Source: an uncultured Oscillospiraceae bacterium
GTDB taxonomy: Bacteria; Bacillota; Clostridia; Oscillospirales; Acutalibacteraceae
DNA: 64,000 nt
Direction of reading: 5' to 3'
NCBI GenBank assembly: GCA_900547105.1
Contig: URFL01000005.1
Coordinates: forward strand, 62,001-126,000
The position numbers and the translations under genes were made by a program. The notes under the pieces are model-generated. The model did not search any database and had not been told where the DNA came from. It saw only the letters and a program-made list of their open reading frames with translations. This document shows positions 8,544 to 17,347 of this stretch, one piece after another; positions within the stretch are counted from its first letter, which is position 1, and the number at the start of each line of letters is the position of its first letter.

Positions 8544-9839
8544 TTATTTGGACTCGACCGGCGCTTCCGGCTCCGGCGGCGTGTCGTACACCAGCTCGCC
8601 GGTTTCGGTGTCCATATGGGCGGCATCCACATACAGCTCCGACTGTTGGGGCAAATGCCGCTTTTGCATCCGCCCTTTCAGCCAGGTTTGCACCAGATAG
8701 TAGATGACCGCGAAGGCGGGCACGCCGATGATCATACCGATCACCCCGAACAGTCCGCCAAACAGCAGCAGCGAAAAGGTGACCCAAAAAGCGGAGATGC
8801 CGGTGGTGTTGCCCACGATCTTGGGATTGATGATGTTGCCGTCCAGCTGCTGCAGCACGATGATGAAGATGATGAAGTACAACCCCTTGATCGGGCTGGC
8901 GAGCAAAATCAGCAGCGCGCTGGGAATCGCCCCGATAAAGGGACCGAAGAACGGGATGATGTTGGTCACCCCTACGATCACGCTGACCAGCAGTGTATAG
9001 GGCATATTCATGATGGACAACACGATGAAGGATACCACGCCCACGATGATGGAATCCAGAATTTTGCCGTAGATAAAGCCGCCGAAAATCTTGTGACCAT
9101 GGCGCACGGTGTCGATGATCTGGTTGGCACGGGCGGGTTTGAACAGCGCATACAGCATTTTCTTGCTTTGTCCCGCAAAGGTCTTTTTCTCGTTGAGGGT
9201 GTACACCGCCACCACCAGACCGACAAACAGGTTGAACACCACATTGACCACGCTGATGATACCGGAGGTGACGTAGGATAGCATATCGGTGGCGTAGCCC
9301 AGCAAGCTGGTTTTCATCCATTGCTCCAAATGCTGCACCGCATCCTTGAGCAGCGAATTCAGCGTTTTCGCCCAGTCCTCCGGCGAGTTCAGCACGCCGT
9401 TCACCCATGTCATAAAGTTATCCAGATAGCCCGGCATATCGTCGATGAGTTTTAAGATGCTCTGGCTGATCTGCGGAATAATGAGCAAGCACAAAATCAC
9501 CAAAAAGCTGATACCCACCAGCATGGCCAAGGTGATACTGAGCGCTTTGGAGATGCCCAGCGCCTTTTGCTCGGATGAACAGCGCTTTTTGAAAAACGGG
9601 TCGAGATGGTGCTGGCAGAACAGCATCACCGGATTCAGCAGATACGCGATCACAAGGCCATAGATCACCGGCTTGATCGCGTTGATAGCGGTCGAGATCA
9701 CCCCGACGATCACATCAAACCGCAGCAGCGCAAAATAGAACAGAATGGCGGCCGCTAAAACGCCAAACCACACGATTCCTTTATGCAATGCCGCCGGCCA
9801 ATGCCGCCGGGTCGGTTTATCCTTGGATGGTGTTTTCAT
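8544..9839 (-). CDS. AI-2E family membrane permease-like protein
   Basis: 431 residues with about eight membrane segments: one near residues 24-45, one at 60-75, a pair at 95-120, and a dense block from about 200 to 385. The central soluble stretch (DDMPGYLDNFMTWVNG) and the C-terminal GLFGVIGMIIGVPAFAVIYY are typical of the AI-2E transporter/PerM/YtvI family (UPF0118). Family members include Na+/H+ antiporters as well as putative autoinducer exporters, so the substrate cannot be told. The tail ends in an acidic PEPEAPVESK extension. ATG 9839 has GCAGGAGGGG upstream. The 35-nt gap from the preceding membrane protein gene suggests one operon. Confidence 0.85.
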   Translation of the reverse strand: MKTPSKDKPTRRHWPAALHKGIVWFGVLAAAILFYFALLRFDVIVGVISTAINAIKPVIYGLVIAYLLNPVMLFCQHHLDPFFKKRCSSEQKALGISKALSITLAMLVGISFLVILCLLIIPQISQSILKLIDDMPGYLDNFMTWVNGVLNSPEDWAKTLNSLLKDAVQHLEQWMKTSLLGYATDMLSYVTSGIISVVNVVFNLFVGLVVAVYTLNEKKTFAGQSKKMLYALFKPARANQIIDTVRHGHKIFGGFIYGKILDSIIVGVVSFIVLSIMNMPYTLLVSVIVGVTNIIPFFGPFIGAIPSALLILLASPIKGLYFIIFIIVLQQLDGNIINPKIVGNTTGISAFWVTFSLLLFGGLFGVIGMIIGVPAFAVIYYLVQTWLKGRMQKRHLPQQSELYVDAAHMDTETGELVYDTPPEPEAPVESK

Positions 9840-9874
9840 TCCTATCGCCGCCCCTCCTGCTTAGTAGCTTTACT

Positions 9875-10684
9875 TTACCACAGGATGGTCGTTTTTTCAA
9901 TAGTCGGCGGCATTTTTACCCATTTTCGCAAACGGCACGCCTGCTCAGTATGCAGCAGCGGCAGCACATACAGCGCCGGAAACACCAGCACACAGCTCAG
10001 CAATTTCCACGCGTAGCGGGCATATAGATGAACAAACGAGGCGATATGCCCTTTCATCAGCGGCGGCGACAGGCGAAACGCCCGACCGACCGGCACCCCC
10101 TGTGCCACCAGGCAGGCGGCGGGGCGCACCCGCAACATCCACAGCGCGGCTGCCGCCGCACCCACCGCCAGCGCCGCCACCCCGAGCAGCAAAAATGCCG
10201 CACCGGTGAGGTCTGCCGCCCCATGGCGCAGGCTGTCCAGCCGCAACCGCTCGCCGATCCACAATAGTACAAGTGCCGGCAGCCAGCACCAAAAGAGAAC
10301 CCACGCGAAACGCGCCCACCGGTGCAGCCGCCACGCGAGCGCCTGACCATACCGCCCGGCGCCCCAATACCGTCGCCAACTGCCGGGGGGCTGCGGGCGC
10401 CACGCGGCGCTGAGCTGCCAATACAGCGCCGCACGGCTCAGCTTGAACGGTGACAGCACCAGCAGATCCAACCCGGTCGCCGCCAGCAGCACCGCCCCCT
10501 GAATCAAGGCATCGCGCCCCAGCAGATCGGGATACCACACCACCCCCGTCGGGGTGCCGAGCACGGCGAGTGTCGCCATTTCCAGCAGCCGCAACGCCGC
10601 CTGTACACACAGCACGCTCCCCTCCGCCAGCACCGCCTGTCCCCAGTTGTGGCGCAGGCAAAGCTGCACATACGATTTTTTCAT
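9875..10684 (-). CDS. Integral membrane protein of unknown function
   Basis: 269 residues, rich in Trp, Arg, Ala and Leu, with about five hydrophobic segments (near residues 18-42, 55-75, 128-152, 165-190 and 225-250). It is intensely GC-rich, which creates long overlapping open frames; this frame was chosen for its membrane pattern and for an AAAAGGGGGAGCGG site before ATG 10684. I do not recognise a family; the layout is loosely like the DUF975 type (short cytoplasmic start, then helices with Arg-rich loops). It lies upstream of and co-directional with the AI-2E gene and is divergent from feoA. Confidence 0.65.
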   Translation of the reverse strand: MKKSYVQLCLRHNWGQAVLAEGSVLCVQAALRLLEMATLAVLGTPTGVVWYPDLLGRDALIQGAVLLAATGLDLLVLSPFKLSRAALYWQLSAAWRPQPPGSWRRYWGAGRYGQALAWRLHRWARFAWVLFWCWLPALVLLWIGERLRLDSLRHGAADLTGAAFLLLGVAALAVGAAAAALWMLRVRPAACLVAQGVPVGRAFRLSPPLMKGHIASFVHLYARYAWKLLSCVLVFPALYVLPLLHTEQACRLRKWVKMPPTIEKTTILW

Positions 10685-10747
10685 TCCCCGCTCCCCCTTT
10701 TGGGTTTACTATTCCCCCCGAACCGGCGGAATATTTCGACAAAACGG

Positions 10748-10776
10748 TTGCAAAAGGCGGGGCTTCGTATTATAGT
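10748..10776 (+). promoter_or_regulatory. Promoter of feoAB
   Basis: TTGCAA, 17-nt spacer, TATAGT, 60 nt before feoA. The sequence between promoter and start contains repeated CTAA words but no clear Fur or DtxR operator. Confidence 0.55.
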
Positions 10777-10835
10777 AAGGTGTGACTAATTAAGGCTTGG
10801 CTAACTTTGCAAGGTCGAGAGAAAGGAACGGGTTT

Positions 10836-11084
10836 ATGTCCGACAAAACCGTAAACGATATGAAGATAGGAGAAACCGCCGTGGTCGCGGGACTGGGCTG
10901 CGCGGGAGCGCTGCGCCGCCGCATCATTGATATGGGTATCACCCCGGGGGCGGTCGTCATCATGCGCAAAGCAGCGCCGATGGGCGATCCGCTGGAGATC
11001 AATGTGCGCGGATATGAGCTGAGCATTCGCCGCTCGGAAGCCAAAGAAATTCTGGTGGTGCCGCCAAAGGAAAAGGAGAGTTGA
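10836..11084 (+). CDS. feoA: Ferrous iron transport protein A
   Basis: The frame is open from 10797, but ATG 10836 is preferred because GAAAGGAAC lies 6-8 nt upstream, giving an 82-residue protein (normal FeoA 75-85). The SH3-like FeoA fold is seen in VNDMKIGETAVVAGL, LRRRIIDMGITPGAVV and DPLEINVRGYELSIRRSEA. FeoA is a small cytoplasmic partner of the FeoB transporter. feoB follows after 6 nt, so translation is probably coupled. Confidence 0.93.
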   Translation: MSDKTVNDMKIGETAVVAGLGCAGALRRRIIDMGITPGAVVIMRKAAPMGDPLEINVRGYELSIRRSEAKEILVVPPKEKES

Positions 11085-11090
11085 CCATTC

Positions 11091-13259
11091 GTGAGCCATA
11101 CATACGCACTCGCCGGCAACCCCAACTGCGGTAAAACAACGCTGTTTAACGAGTTGACCGGTTCCAACCAATATGTCGGCAACTGGCCGGGGGTAACAGT
11201 CGAGAAAAAGGGCGGCAAGCTGAAAAGCCACGGCGACGATATCACGGTGGTGGATCTGCCGGGCATCTATTCGCTGTCCCCCTACTCCGCCGAAGAAATG
11301 GTCACCCGCAACTTTGTGATGGAAGAAGCGCCGGATGTTATTTTGGATATTGTGGACGCGACCAATCTGGAGCGCAACCTGTATCTGACGCTACAGCTCG
11401 CCGAGCTGGGGCGACCGCTGATCGTGGCGCTGAACATGATGGATATGCTGAAAAGCCGCGGGCTCGAAATTGATGTGCAAAAGATGGAGCATCTGCTGGG
11501 GATGCCGATCGTACCGATTTCTGCCAGCCGCGGCAAAGGCGTGCGCGAGCTGATCGACCGCACCTATCACGAAGGGGTGGAGCACCAGGAAACCACCCTG
11601 TCGCCGTTTGATGAAGAACGGCTCGCCGCCCGCATCCACAAGCTGTACGGCGGGAATGCTTATATTGAGCACCAACTGCACGATCGGCGCGATCACCACG
11701 GCAAGGAATATTTATCCACCCATGTGATCGACGAGATCTACGCGCCGGATGTGCTGCAAGCCATTTTGCGTATCGAAGAGATCATCGAACCCATCTGTAT
11801 GAAAAAGAAGATGGCGCTGCGGTGGTCGGCGGTCAAGATCATCGACGATGACACCCCCACGCTGGAGGCGTTGGAGCTGTCGGACGGCGAAGCCCATCTG
11901 ATCGACGAGATCATTCGCGGGCTGGAAGCGGTTTACGGCGATCGGGATATGATCATCGCCGACCAAAAATACAAATTCATCTGCCGCGTTTGCCAGCAAT
12001 GCGTGACCCATCTGAAAAAGCCGGGCGAGCTGACGCTATCGGACAAGGTGGACGCGATCGCCACCAACAAATATCTGGCGCTGCCGCTGTTTGCGGGCAT
12101 TATGCTGCTGGTGTTTTTCATCACCTTTGGTCCGCTGGGCAGTTGGATGACCAACGGACTGGACGATTTGATCTCGCATCATTTTTCGCCGTGGGTGGCG
12201 CAGTCGCTGACCGGGCTGGGAGCGCAGGATTGGATCGTCAGCTTAATTTGCGACGGGGTGATCGCGGGGGTGGGGTCGATCGTGTCCTTTTTCCCGCAGA
12301 TTTTGCTGCTGTTCCTGTTCCTGTCCATTTTGGAGGACAGCGGCTATATGGCGCGCGCTGCGTTCATCATGGATAAGCTGTTGCACAAAACCGGTCTGTC
12401 CGGGCGGTCGTTTGTGCCGATGCTGATGGGCTTCGGCTGTTCGGTGCCGGGCGTGATGGCGGCGCGCACCCTGGAAAACGAGCGCGACCGCCGCATGACC
12501 ATTATGCTGACACCGTTTATGTCCTGCTCCGCCAAAATGCCGGTGTATGCGCTGTTTATCGCCGCGTTTTTCCCGCGTCACCGCGGGCTGGTGGTGTTTG
12601 GGCTGTATGCCACCGGGTTGATTGTCGCGATCATTTGTGCTATGATTTTGAAAAAGACGGTGCTGAAGGGTGGTCACGCTCCCTTTGTGATGGAGCTGCC
12701 GCCCTATCGGCTGCCCACCCTGAAAACGTTGTGGATGCATATGTACGACCGTATCAAGGATTTTGTTATCCGCGCGGGCACCATTCTGTTTGCCGCCTCG
12801 GTCGCCATCTGGTTTTTGCGTTCGTTTGACAGTAGCTTTCATTTGCTGTCTGAAAGCGAAGTGGATCGCAGCATTTTGTCCTCCATCGGCAAAGCCATCG
12901 CGCCGGTGTTCCGCCCGCTCGGCTTTGGCGTGTGGCAGGCGGCGGTGGCGCTGCTGACCGGCTTGCTCGCCAAGGAAACGGTGGTCGGCACGCTGACCAT
13001 TTTGTACCACCCGGCAACCGATGCCGCCATGTCCCAGATCTTGCAGGGCATCTTTTCGCCGGTGGCGGCGCTGTCCTTTTTGGTGTTCGTGCTGCTGTAT
13101 ATGCCGTGTGTGGCAGCATTTTCCGCGATCCGCCGCGAGATGAACTCGTGGAAATGGGCGATTGGCACGGTCACCTTCCAAACCGTTGTGGCGTGGGTGG
13201 TTGCCTTTATGGTGTACCAATTCGGCACGCTGGCGGTAAACCTTGTGCACATGCTGTAA
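11091..13259 (+). CDS. feoB: Ferrous iron transport protein B
   Basis: 722 residues. The N-terminal G domain has G1 GNPNCGKT (residues 9-16), a GNWPGVTVEKK switch I region, G3 DLPGIYS and G4 NMMD (about 117). From about residue 310 the membrane domain follows with the two Gate regions (FVPMLMGFGCSVPGVMAAR and LLAKETVVGTL). FeoB imports Fe2+ across the cytoplasmic membrane. The start is GTG at 11091, supported by AAAAGGAGAG 11 nt upstream and by the second residues SHTYALAGNPN fitting the family. No FeoC gene follows; the next gene is a small Dabb protein. Confidence 0.95.
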   Translation: MSHTYALAGNPNCGKTTLFNELTGSNQYVGNWPGVTVEKKGGKLKSHGDDITVVDLPGIYSLSPYSAEEMVTRNFVMEEAPDVILDIVDATNLERNLYLTLQLAELGRPLIVALNMMDMLKSRGLEIDVQKMEHLLGMPIVPISASRGKGVRELIDRTYHEGVEHQETTLSPFDEERLAARIHKLYGGNAYIEHQLHDRRDHHGKEYLSTHVIDEIYAPDVLQAILRIEEIIEPICMKKKMALRWSAVKIIDDDTPTLEALELSDGEAHLIDEIIRGLEAVYGDRDMIIADQKYKFICRVCQQCVTHLKKPGELTLSDKVDAIATNKYLALPLFAGIMLLVFFITFGPLGSWMTNGLDDLISHHFSPWVAQSLTGLGAQDWIVSLICDGVIAGVGSIVSFFPQILLLFLFLSILEDSGYMARAAFIMDKLLHKTGLSGRSFVPMLMGFGCSVPGVMAARTLENERDRRMTIMLTPFMSCSAKMPVYALFIAAFFPRHRGLVVFGLYATGLIVAIICAMILKKTVLKGGHAPFVMELPPYRLPTLKTLWMHMYDRIKDFVIRAGTILFAASVAIWFLRSFDSSFHLLSESEVDRSILSSIGKAIAPVFRPLGFGVWQAAVALLTGLLAKETVVGTLTILYHPATDAAMSQILQGIFSPVAALSFLVFVLLYMPCVAAFSAIRREMNSWKWAIGTVTFQTVVAWVVAFMVYQFGTLAVNLVHML

Positions 13260-13279
13260 GAAAAAAGGAGTTGCTTCCC

Positions 13280-13570
13280 ATGATCAAACACGTTGTCTGC
13301 TTCAAGCTGACCGACCCCACCCCGGAAAATTGTGAAAAAGCCCGCGAAGTGCTGCTGTCGATGGACGGCAAGGTGGAACAGATCCGCCAAATCGAAGTGG
13401 GTGTGGATTTTTTGCATTCCGACCGCTCGTATGATCTGATTTTGCAGGTGTTGCTGGACGACCGCGCCGCGCTGGACGCGTATCAGCAGCACCCCTACCA
13501 TGTGGACGTGGTCAAGGCGCATATGCACGCCGTCCGTTCCGCCAGCGTATCGGTAGACTGGGAAGTATGA
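13280..13570 (+). CDS. Dabb (stress-responsive A/B barrel) domain protein
   Basis: 96 residues forming one Dabb ferredoxin-like domain: MIKHVVCFKL at the start, IEVGVDFLHSDRSYDLIL in the middle, and LDAYQQHPYHVDVVK near the end. The family forms dimeric barrels; most bacterial members have no assigned reaction. ATG 13280 has AAAAAAGGAG upstream and the gene is 20 nt after feoB, with a terminator behind it, so it is the last gene of the feo operon. Confidence 0.88.
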   Translation: MIKHVVCFKLTDPTPENCEKAREVLLSMDGKVEQIRQIEVGVDFLHSDRSYDLILQVLLDDRAALDAYQQHPYHVDVVKAHMHAVRSASVSVDWEV

Positions 13571-13587
13571 TCGCATAAAAGCGCAGC

Positions 13588-13624
13588 AAGCCCCGGCGAA
13601 CCTTATGGTTCGCCGGGGCTTTTG
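13588..13624 (+). terminator. Terminator of the feo operon
   Basis: Stem AAGCCCCGGCGAACC / GGTTCGCCGGGGCTT with a TTAT loop and T run. It may also act on the convergent dehydrogenase gene. Confidence 0.9.
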
Positions 13625-13636
13625 TCATGCCTATCT

Positions 13637-14815
13637 TTATCGTGCCATCTCGTAAATTGCCAGCATATCCTCTTCGCGCAGCCGCTTGGCAGAGCCGGTC
13701 ACGCCACCGCACGCCACGCTGCATTTTTGCGCCAGCAGACGCAGCTGCTCGTCGGTGGGATGCAGCCCCAGCTCGCTCATAGAGGTGGGCATACGCAAAA
13801 AGCGATACAGCTCTTCCATCGCCTCAATGCCGCGCAGCGCCGTTTCGGCGGCATCAGCGGCGGGGGTCACCCCCATCACCTGCACCGCAAAGCGCTCGAA
13901 CCGCGGCAATGCCTCACGGTAGACATACCGCGCCCAGCTGCCCCAAAGCGCCGCCAAGCCCGCGCCGTGCGCCACATCGAACATACCGCTCAGCTCATGC
14001 TCCAGCTTATGAGTGGCGAAATCATTGCCGTTGTTGCCGCAGCCAGTCAGCCCGTTGTGCGACAGGCTGCCCGCCCACATGATCTCGGCACGGGCATCGC
14101 CGTTTTGCGGGTCATCCCGCAAAATACGCGCGTTGCGGATGACCGTGCGCATCAGCGCCTCGGCAATGCCGTCGGTCAGCTGCATCCGGTTGCCGGACAC
14201 AAAATACCGCTCCATCGTGTGCATCAAAATATCCACACAGCCACAGGCAGTCTGATAATCCGGCAGGGTCAGCGTCAGCTCCGGATCCATCACGGCAAAT
14301 TTGGCACGTGCCAGATCGTTGCTGTAACCGCGCTTGATGCCGCCATCTTCCTTGGTGATGACCGAGCTGTTGCTCATCTCGCTTCCCGCGGCGGCGATGG
14401 TCAGCACCACGCCGATCGGCGCACAGGCGGTGGCGACCCGCTTACGGTCGTAAAAATCCCAAACATCGCCGTCGTTCGCCAGCCCATAGCCGATCGCCTT
14501 GGCGGAATCGATCACGCTGCCGCCGCCCACCGCGAGCAGAAAGTCCACCTGCTCCCGCCGGCAAAGGGCAATCCCCTCATACACCAGCGACAGGCGCGGG
14601 TTGGGCGCCACGCCGCCCAGCTCCACAAACCCGATCCCCTGCTCGGTCAGCGACGCCTTGATACGGTCGATCAATCCGGATCGCACCGCGCTGCCGCCGC
14701 CGTAATGGATCAGCACCTTGTGCGCGCCCTGCTGCTGCAAAAGCGCACCTACCTGTTTTTCCGCACCCGCGCCAAACACCACGCGGGTGGGGGTGTAATA
14801 TTCAAAAGAAACCAT
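13637..14815 (-). CDS. Iron-containing alcohol dehydrogenase
   Basis: The open frame reaches back to 14959, but ATG 14815 fits the family start (MVSFEYYTPTRVVFGAGAE) and has AAAAGGAAGG upstream; this gives 392 residues, the usual length. The NAD(P)-binding GGGSVIDSAKAIG is near residue 94-106. Metal-ligand regions are DILMHTMERYF and HELSGMFDVAHGAGLA. The family reduces aldehydes or ketones; the sequence resembles the butanol dehydrogenase/YqhD branch. It is divergent from the dockerin gene and convergent with feo. Likely fermentative, but the substrate is not determined. Confidence 0.9.
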   Translation of the reverse strand: MVSFEYYTPTRVVFGAGAEKQVGALLQQQGAHKVLIHYGGGSAVRSGLIDRIKASLTEQGIGFVELGGVAPNPRLSLVYEGIALCRREQVDFLLAVGGGSVIDSAKAIGYGLANDGDVWDFYDRKRVATACAPIGVVLTIAAAGSEMSNSSVITKEDGGIKRGYSNDLARAKFAVMDPELTLTLPDYQTACGCVDILMHTMERYFVSGNRMQLTDGIAEALMRTVIRNARILRDDPQNGDARAEIMWAGSLSHNGLTGCGNNGNDFATHKLEHELSGMFDVAHGAGLAALWGSWARYVYREALPRFERFAVQVMGVTPAADAAETALRGIEAMEELYRFLRMPTSMSELGLHPTDEQLRLLAQKCSVACGGVTGSAKRLREEDMLAIYEMAR

Positions 14816-14897
14816 GCTTGCACCTTCCTTTTCATGTCTGTCATCAGTATACCAAGTTTGCCTATCGGTTGCAAGTCCTTCTCCCGCCGCTGTCACG

Positions 14898-14936
14898 CTG
14901 GCAATTTCCAAATTGACAACTGCCAGTTTGGAAATT
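14898..14936. promoter_or_regulatory. Overlapping inverted repeats in a divergent promoter region
   Basis: AATTTCCAAA (14903-14912) pairs with TTTGGAAATT (14927-14936), and CTGGCA (14898) with TGCCAG (14921). A TTGACA lies between the arms. It could be a regulator-binding site for the divergent genes. A plus promoter-like TTGCTC-17-TACACT lies at 14941-14969. Confidence 0.4.
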
Positions 14937-15032
14937 CGTATTGCTCTTTTGGGCGACACCCGCTACACTTTGGATGAAGGGGTATGCCCGGCTGTGCCGC
15001 GGCACACAAGAATCCAACAGGAGGTTAGGAAT

Positions 15033-16925
15033 ATGAGAAAACGCAACCGTATTTCGCCCACCCGGCGTTTGCTGGCCGGGCTGCTCACGGTCTGTCTGGC
15101 CGCGGCTTTGTCGCCGCTGACCGCGCTCGCGGATGCCATGGCGATGTCTATGCCGGCGCCGACCGATGTGTGGCTGACGCAGGAGGGCACCAGTTTCTTC
15201 GTCAAGTGGACTACGCACCAGGACGAGGCTGTTCGCGTCGGCGATCCGGACGACGGCTATGCCGCCGGTTATGTGATGGAGCTGTATCGAAAAAGCGACA
15301 ACACCTGCGTGTATCAAACGCAGCCCACGCTGTATAACAGCCGGTGGGATTATACCGAGCAACTGGATCTCAGCGACATTTTCAAAGATCAGAGCACCGA
15401 CCAATACTACGCCCGTGTGCAGAACATCGACATGCTGTACGGCACCAAAACCGATACGGTCAGCGACTGGTCGAGCGACAGCAACACGCTGAATGTTGTG
15501 GCGGGACAGGCGACCAATCTCCCGGTTCCCACCGATGTGAAGATCGTGGAGGAAAACGGCAAGCTCTACGTCGAATGGAACAGCCACAGGGATACATTCG
15601 TCCCCTCCGGTGACGATGATGCCGATTATGACGTTTTCTACAATTTCGAGTTGTATCGGGTGGGAGAAGATAGCCCGCGTTATTCTATTGGCGGCACCAA
15701 CGAGGCGTATCTCAACGCGACCGATCCGGTGCGGTTTTCGCTGGATAGCTATTTCAACGACGATCTGCCCGAAGAACTGAAAACCGGCGGGTATTATTGC
15801 CGCGTGCAAAATGTTGAGATGAAGGATTACCATCGCACCGGTCGATGCAGCGACTGGTCAAATTACAGCGCGGCCCTGTGGTTGGGCGAGGATCAGTCCG
15901 CCGTCAACACGATTGACATCCACAGCGCCTCCCTGTATTATCTGGCAGGGGAAACTCCCAAAGCGACCGCTTGGGGCGACGACATCAAATATACAATCGT
16001 ATACGAGCGCTGGGAAGAGATGGAGAAACAGGCAGACGGCACGCTGGAGCCGGTGGCTTTCTGGTATTCGGACGAATCCCAGTATCGCCCGAACACGCCG
16101 CGGATCACCACCTTCCAGGCGGGCAAAACGTATATGTACTCACTGTTTTTGGAAACCAAATACGGCTATGTGTTCCCGAACGATGTGAAAATGGAGTTAA
16201 ACGGGCAGCAGCCCAAATACGCCATGCTGATAGTCGGCAATAACGGCACCACCTGCTTTGCCGATGTGCTTTATTCCTTCGTTCCGGAGGAGCCTATCCC
16301 GGTCAAGACGATCGATATTATCGAGATCAACAATGTGACCACCAGCTTCCATGTGGGAGATGCGCCGCTGTTTACCGGCGTTGTCGCCGACGATGCGCCG
16401 TATAGTATCGACCATGAGGGCTGGGAAACCGACGGCAGTGGTTGGACCTCCTCCGACTATTGGAATAGTCGTTACGGCGACGAGGCGGGCAGCTGGGGCA
16501 AGCCGCTGACCGCTTTTGAAGCGGGTAAAACATACACCTATCGTGTGTGCTTTGGGCTGTCCGCGAACGGCTATCGGAACCGATACCAGTTTGATCCGGA
16601 AAAGACCAAGCTCAAAATCAATGGCCAGTTGATCTCCTTTAGCGATCCCAATCAGGTGAGCATTGACGAGGATGGAGAATCCGCATGGTTCAGCGCGGCG
16701 CTGACCATGACTCCCTCCAACGCGATGATCGCGGGCGATGTGGACGGCAGCGGCACAGTGCAGGCTGCGGACGCGCTGTTAGCGCTGAAAGCCGCCACCG
16801 GTTGCATTACACTGAGCGTTGCGCAGCAGACATGCGCGGATGTGGATGGTCAGCCGGGCGTGACCGTCATCGATGCGCTGATGATTTTGGAAACCGCCGC
16901 AGGCAAAATTACGCTGACAGCTTAA
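15033..16925 (+). CDS. Secreted protein with two Fn3-like repeats and C-terminal dockerin
   Basis: 630 residues from ATG 15033, which has AACAGGAGGTTAGG upstream; the frame is open further upstream, but the signal peptide starts here (MRKRNRISPTRRLLAGLLTV, cleavage near ALA-DA). Two fibronectin-III-like repeats follow, beginning PTDVWLTQEGTSFFVKWTTH (about residue 47) and PTDVKIVEENGKLYVEWNSH (about 163). Two further beta modules share an EAGKTY/QAGKTYMYS motif. The C-terminus is a type I dockerin with two Ca-binding repeats, GDVDGSGTVQAADALLALK and ADVDGQPGVTVIDALMILE. Dockerins bind cohesins in cellulosome-like assemblies; no cohesin or scaffoldin is in this window. No catalytic domain is recognised. 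Confidence 0.88.
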   Translation: MRKRNRISPTRRLLAGLLTVCLAAALSPLTALADAMAMSMPAPTDVWLTQEGTSFFVKWTTHQDEAVRVGDPDDGYAAGYVMELYRKSDNTCVYQTQPTLYNSRWDYTEQLDLSDIFKDQSTDQYYARVQNIDMLYGTKTDTVSDWSSDSNTLNVVAGQATNLPVPTDVKIVEENGKLYVEWNSHRDTFVPSGDDDADYDVFYNFELYRVGEDSPRYSIGGTNEAYLNATDPVRFSLDSYFNDDLPEELKTGGYYCRVQNVEMKDYHRTGRCSDWSNYSAALWLGEDQSAVNTIDIHSASLYYLAGETPKATAWGDDIKYTIVYERWEEMEKQADGTLEPVAFWYSDESQYRPNTPRITTFQAGKTYMYSLFLETKYGYVFPNDVKMELNGQQPKYAMLIVGNNGTTCFADVLYSFVPEEPIPVKTIDIIEINNVTTSFHVGDAPLFTGVVADDAPYSIDHEGWETDGSGWTSSDYWNSRYGDEAGSWGKPLTAFEAGKTYTYRVCFGLSANGYRNRYQFDPEKTKLKINGQLISFSDPNQVSIDEDGESAWFSAALTMTPSNAMIAGDVDGSGTVQAADALLALKAATGCITLSVAQQTCADVDGQPGVTVIDALMILETAAGKITLTA

Positions 16926-16935
16926 TCTCACTACA

Positions 16936-16978
16936 GGCCCCCGCTGCAGAACAGGCATCGGTTTTGCGGCGGGGGTTT
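16936..16978 (+). terminator. Terminator after the dockerin gene
   Basis: GCCCCCGC ... GCGGGGG stem with an inner GCA/TGC extension, followed by TTTTG. Confidence 0.8.
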
Positions 16979-17069
16979 TGTGTTGTACACTCCCCTGCCC
17001 CGCATCGAACAAGGGCGAAAACGGTCGCACGGTTTTCAGAGCTTTTTCCGGAAATCATCGGGAAAGCTA

Positions 17070-17098
17070 TTGACAAACGCCGAGCGCTGTGCTAATAT
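17070..17098 (+). promoter_or_regulatory. Promoter of initiator tRNA-Met
   Basis: TTGACA, 17-nt spacer, TAATAT, 33 nt before the tRNA. Confidence 0.8.
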
Positions 17099-17131
17099 AT
17101 ACAGGAACCGTTAAGAGCGGTTTGTGAATAT

Positions 17132-17206
<75 letters not shown>

Positions 17207-17207
17207 T

Positions 17208-17243
17208 AAAATAACAGTCGACTTTGTCGGCTGTTATTTTTTT
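17208..17243 (+). terminator. Terminator of tRNA-fMet
   Basis: AATAACAGTCGAC / GTCGGCTGTTATT stem with a TTT loop, followed by seven T. Confidence 0.85.
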
Positions 17244-17347
17244 GCTTTTTTGCATCCGACAGTTAAAAAATATTTATTTAATTTACTGTGAGTTTTTTGC
17301 TGCTTTTTTCGTGTAATAAGTGAAAAGCTTTTCAGGAGGGCGGATAT

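Noticed and set aside
8400..9281. 293-residue plus-strand ORF
   Set aside because: Antisense to the AI-2E family gene; protein would be Asp/His/Gln low-complexity.
10777..10835. Possible iron-box operator upstream of feoA
   Set aside because: CTAA-containing words are present but the dyad matches at only a few positions to Fur or DtxR consensus.
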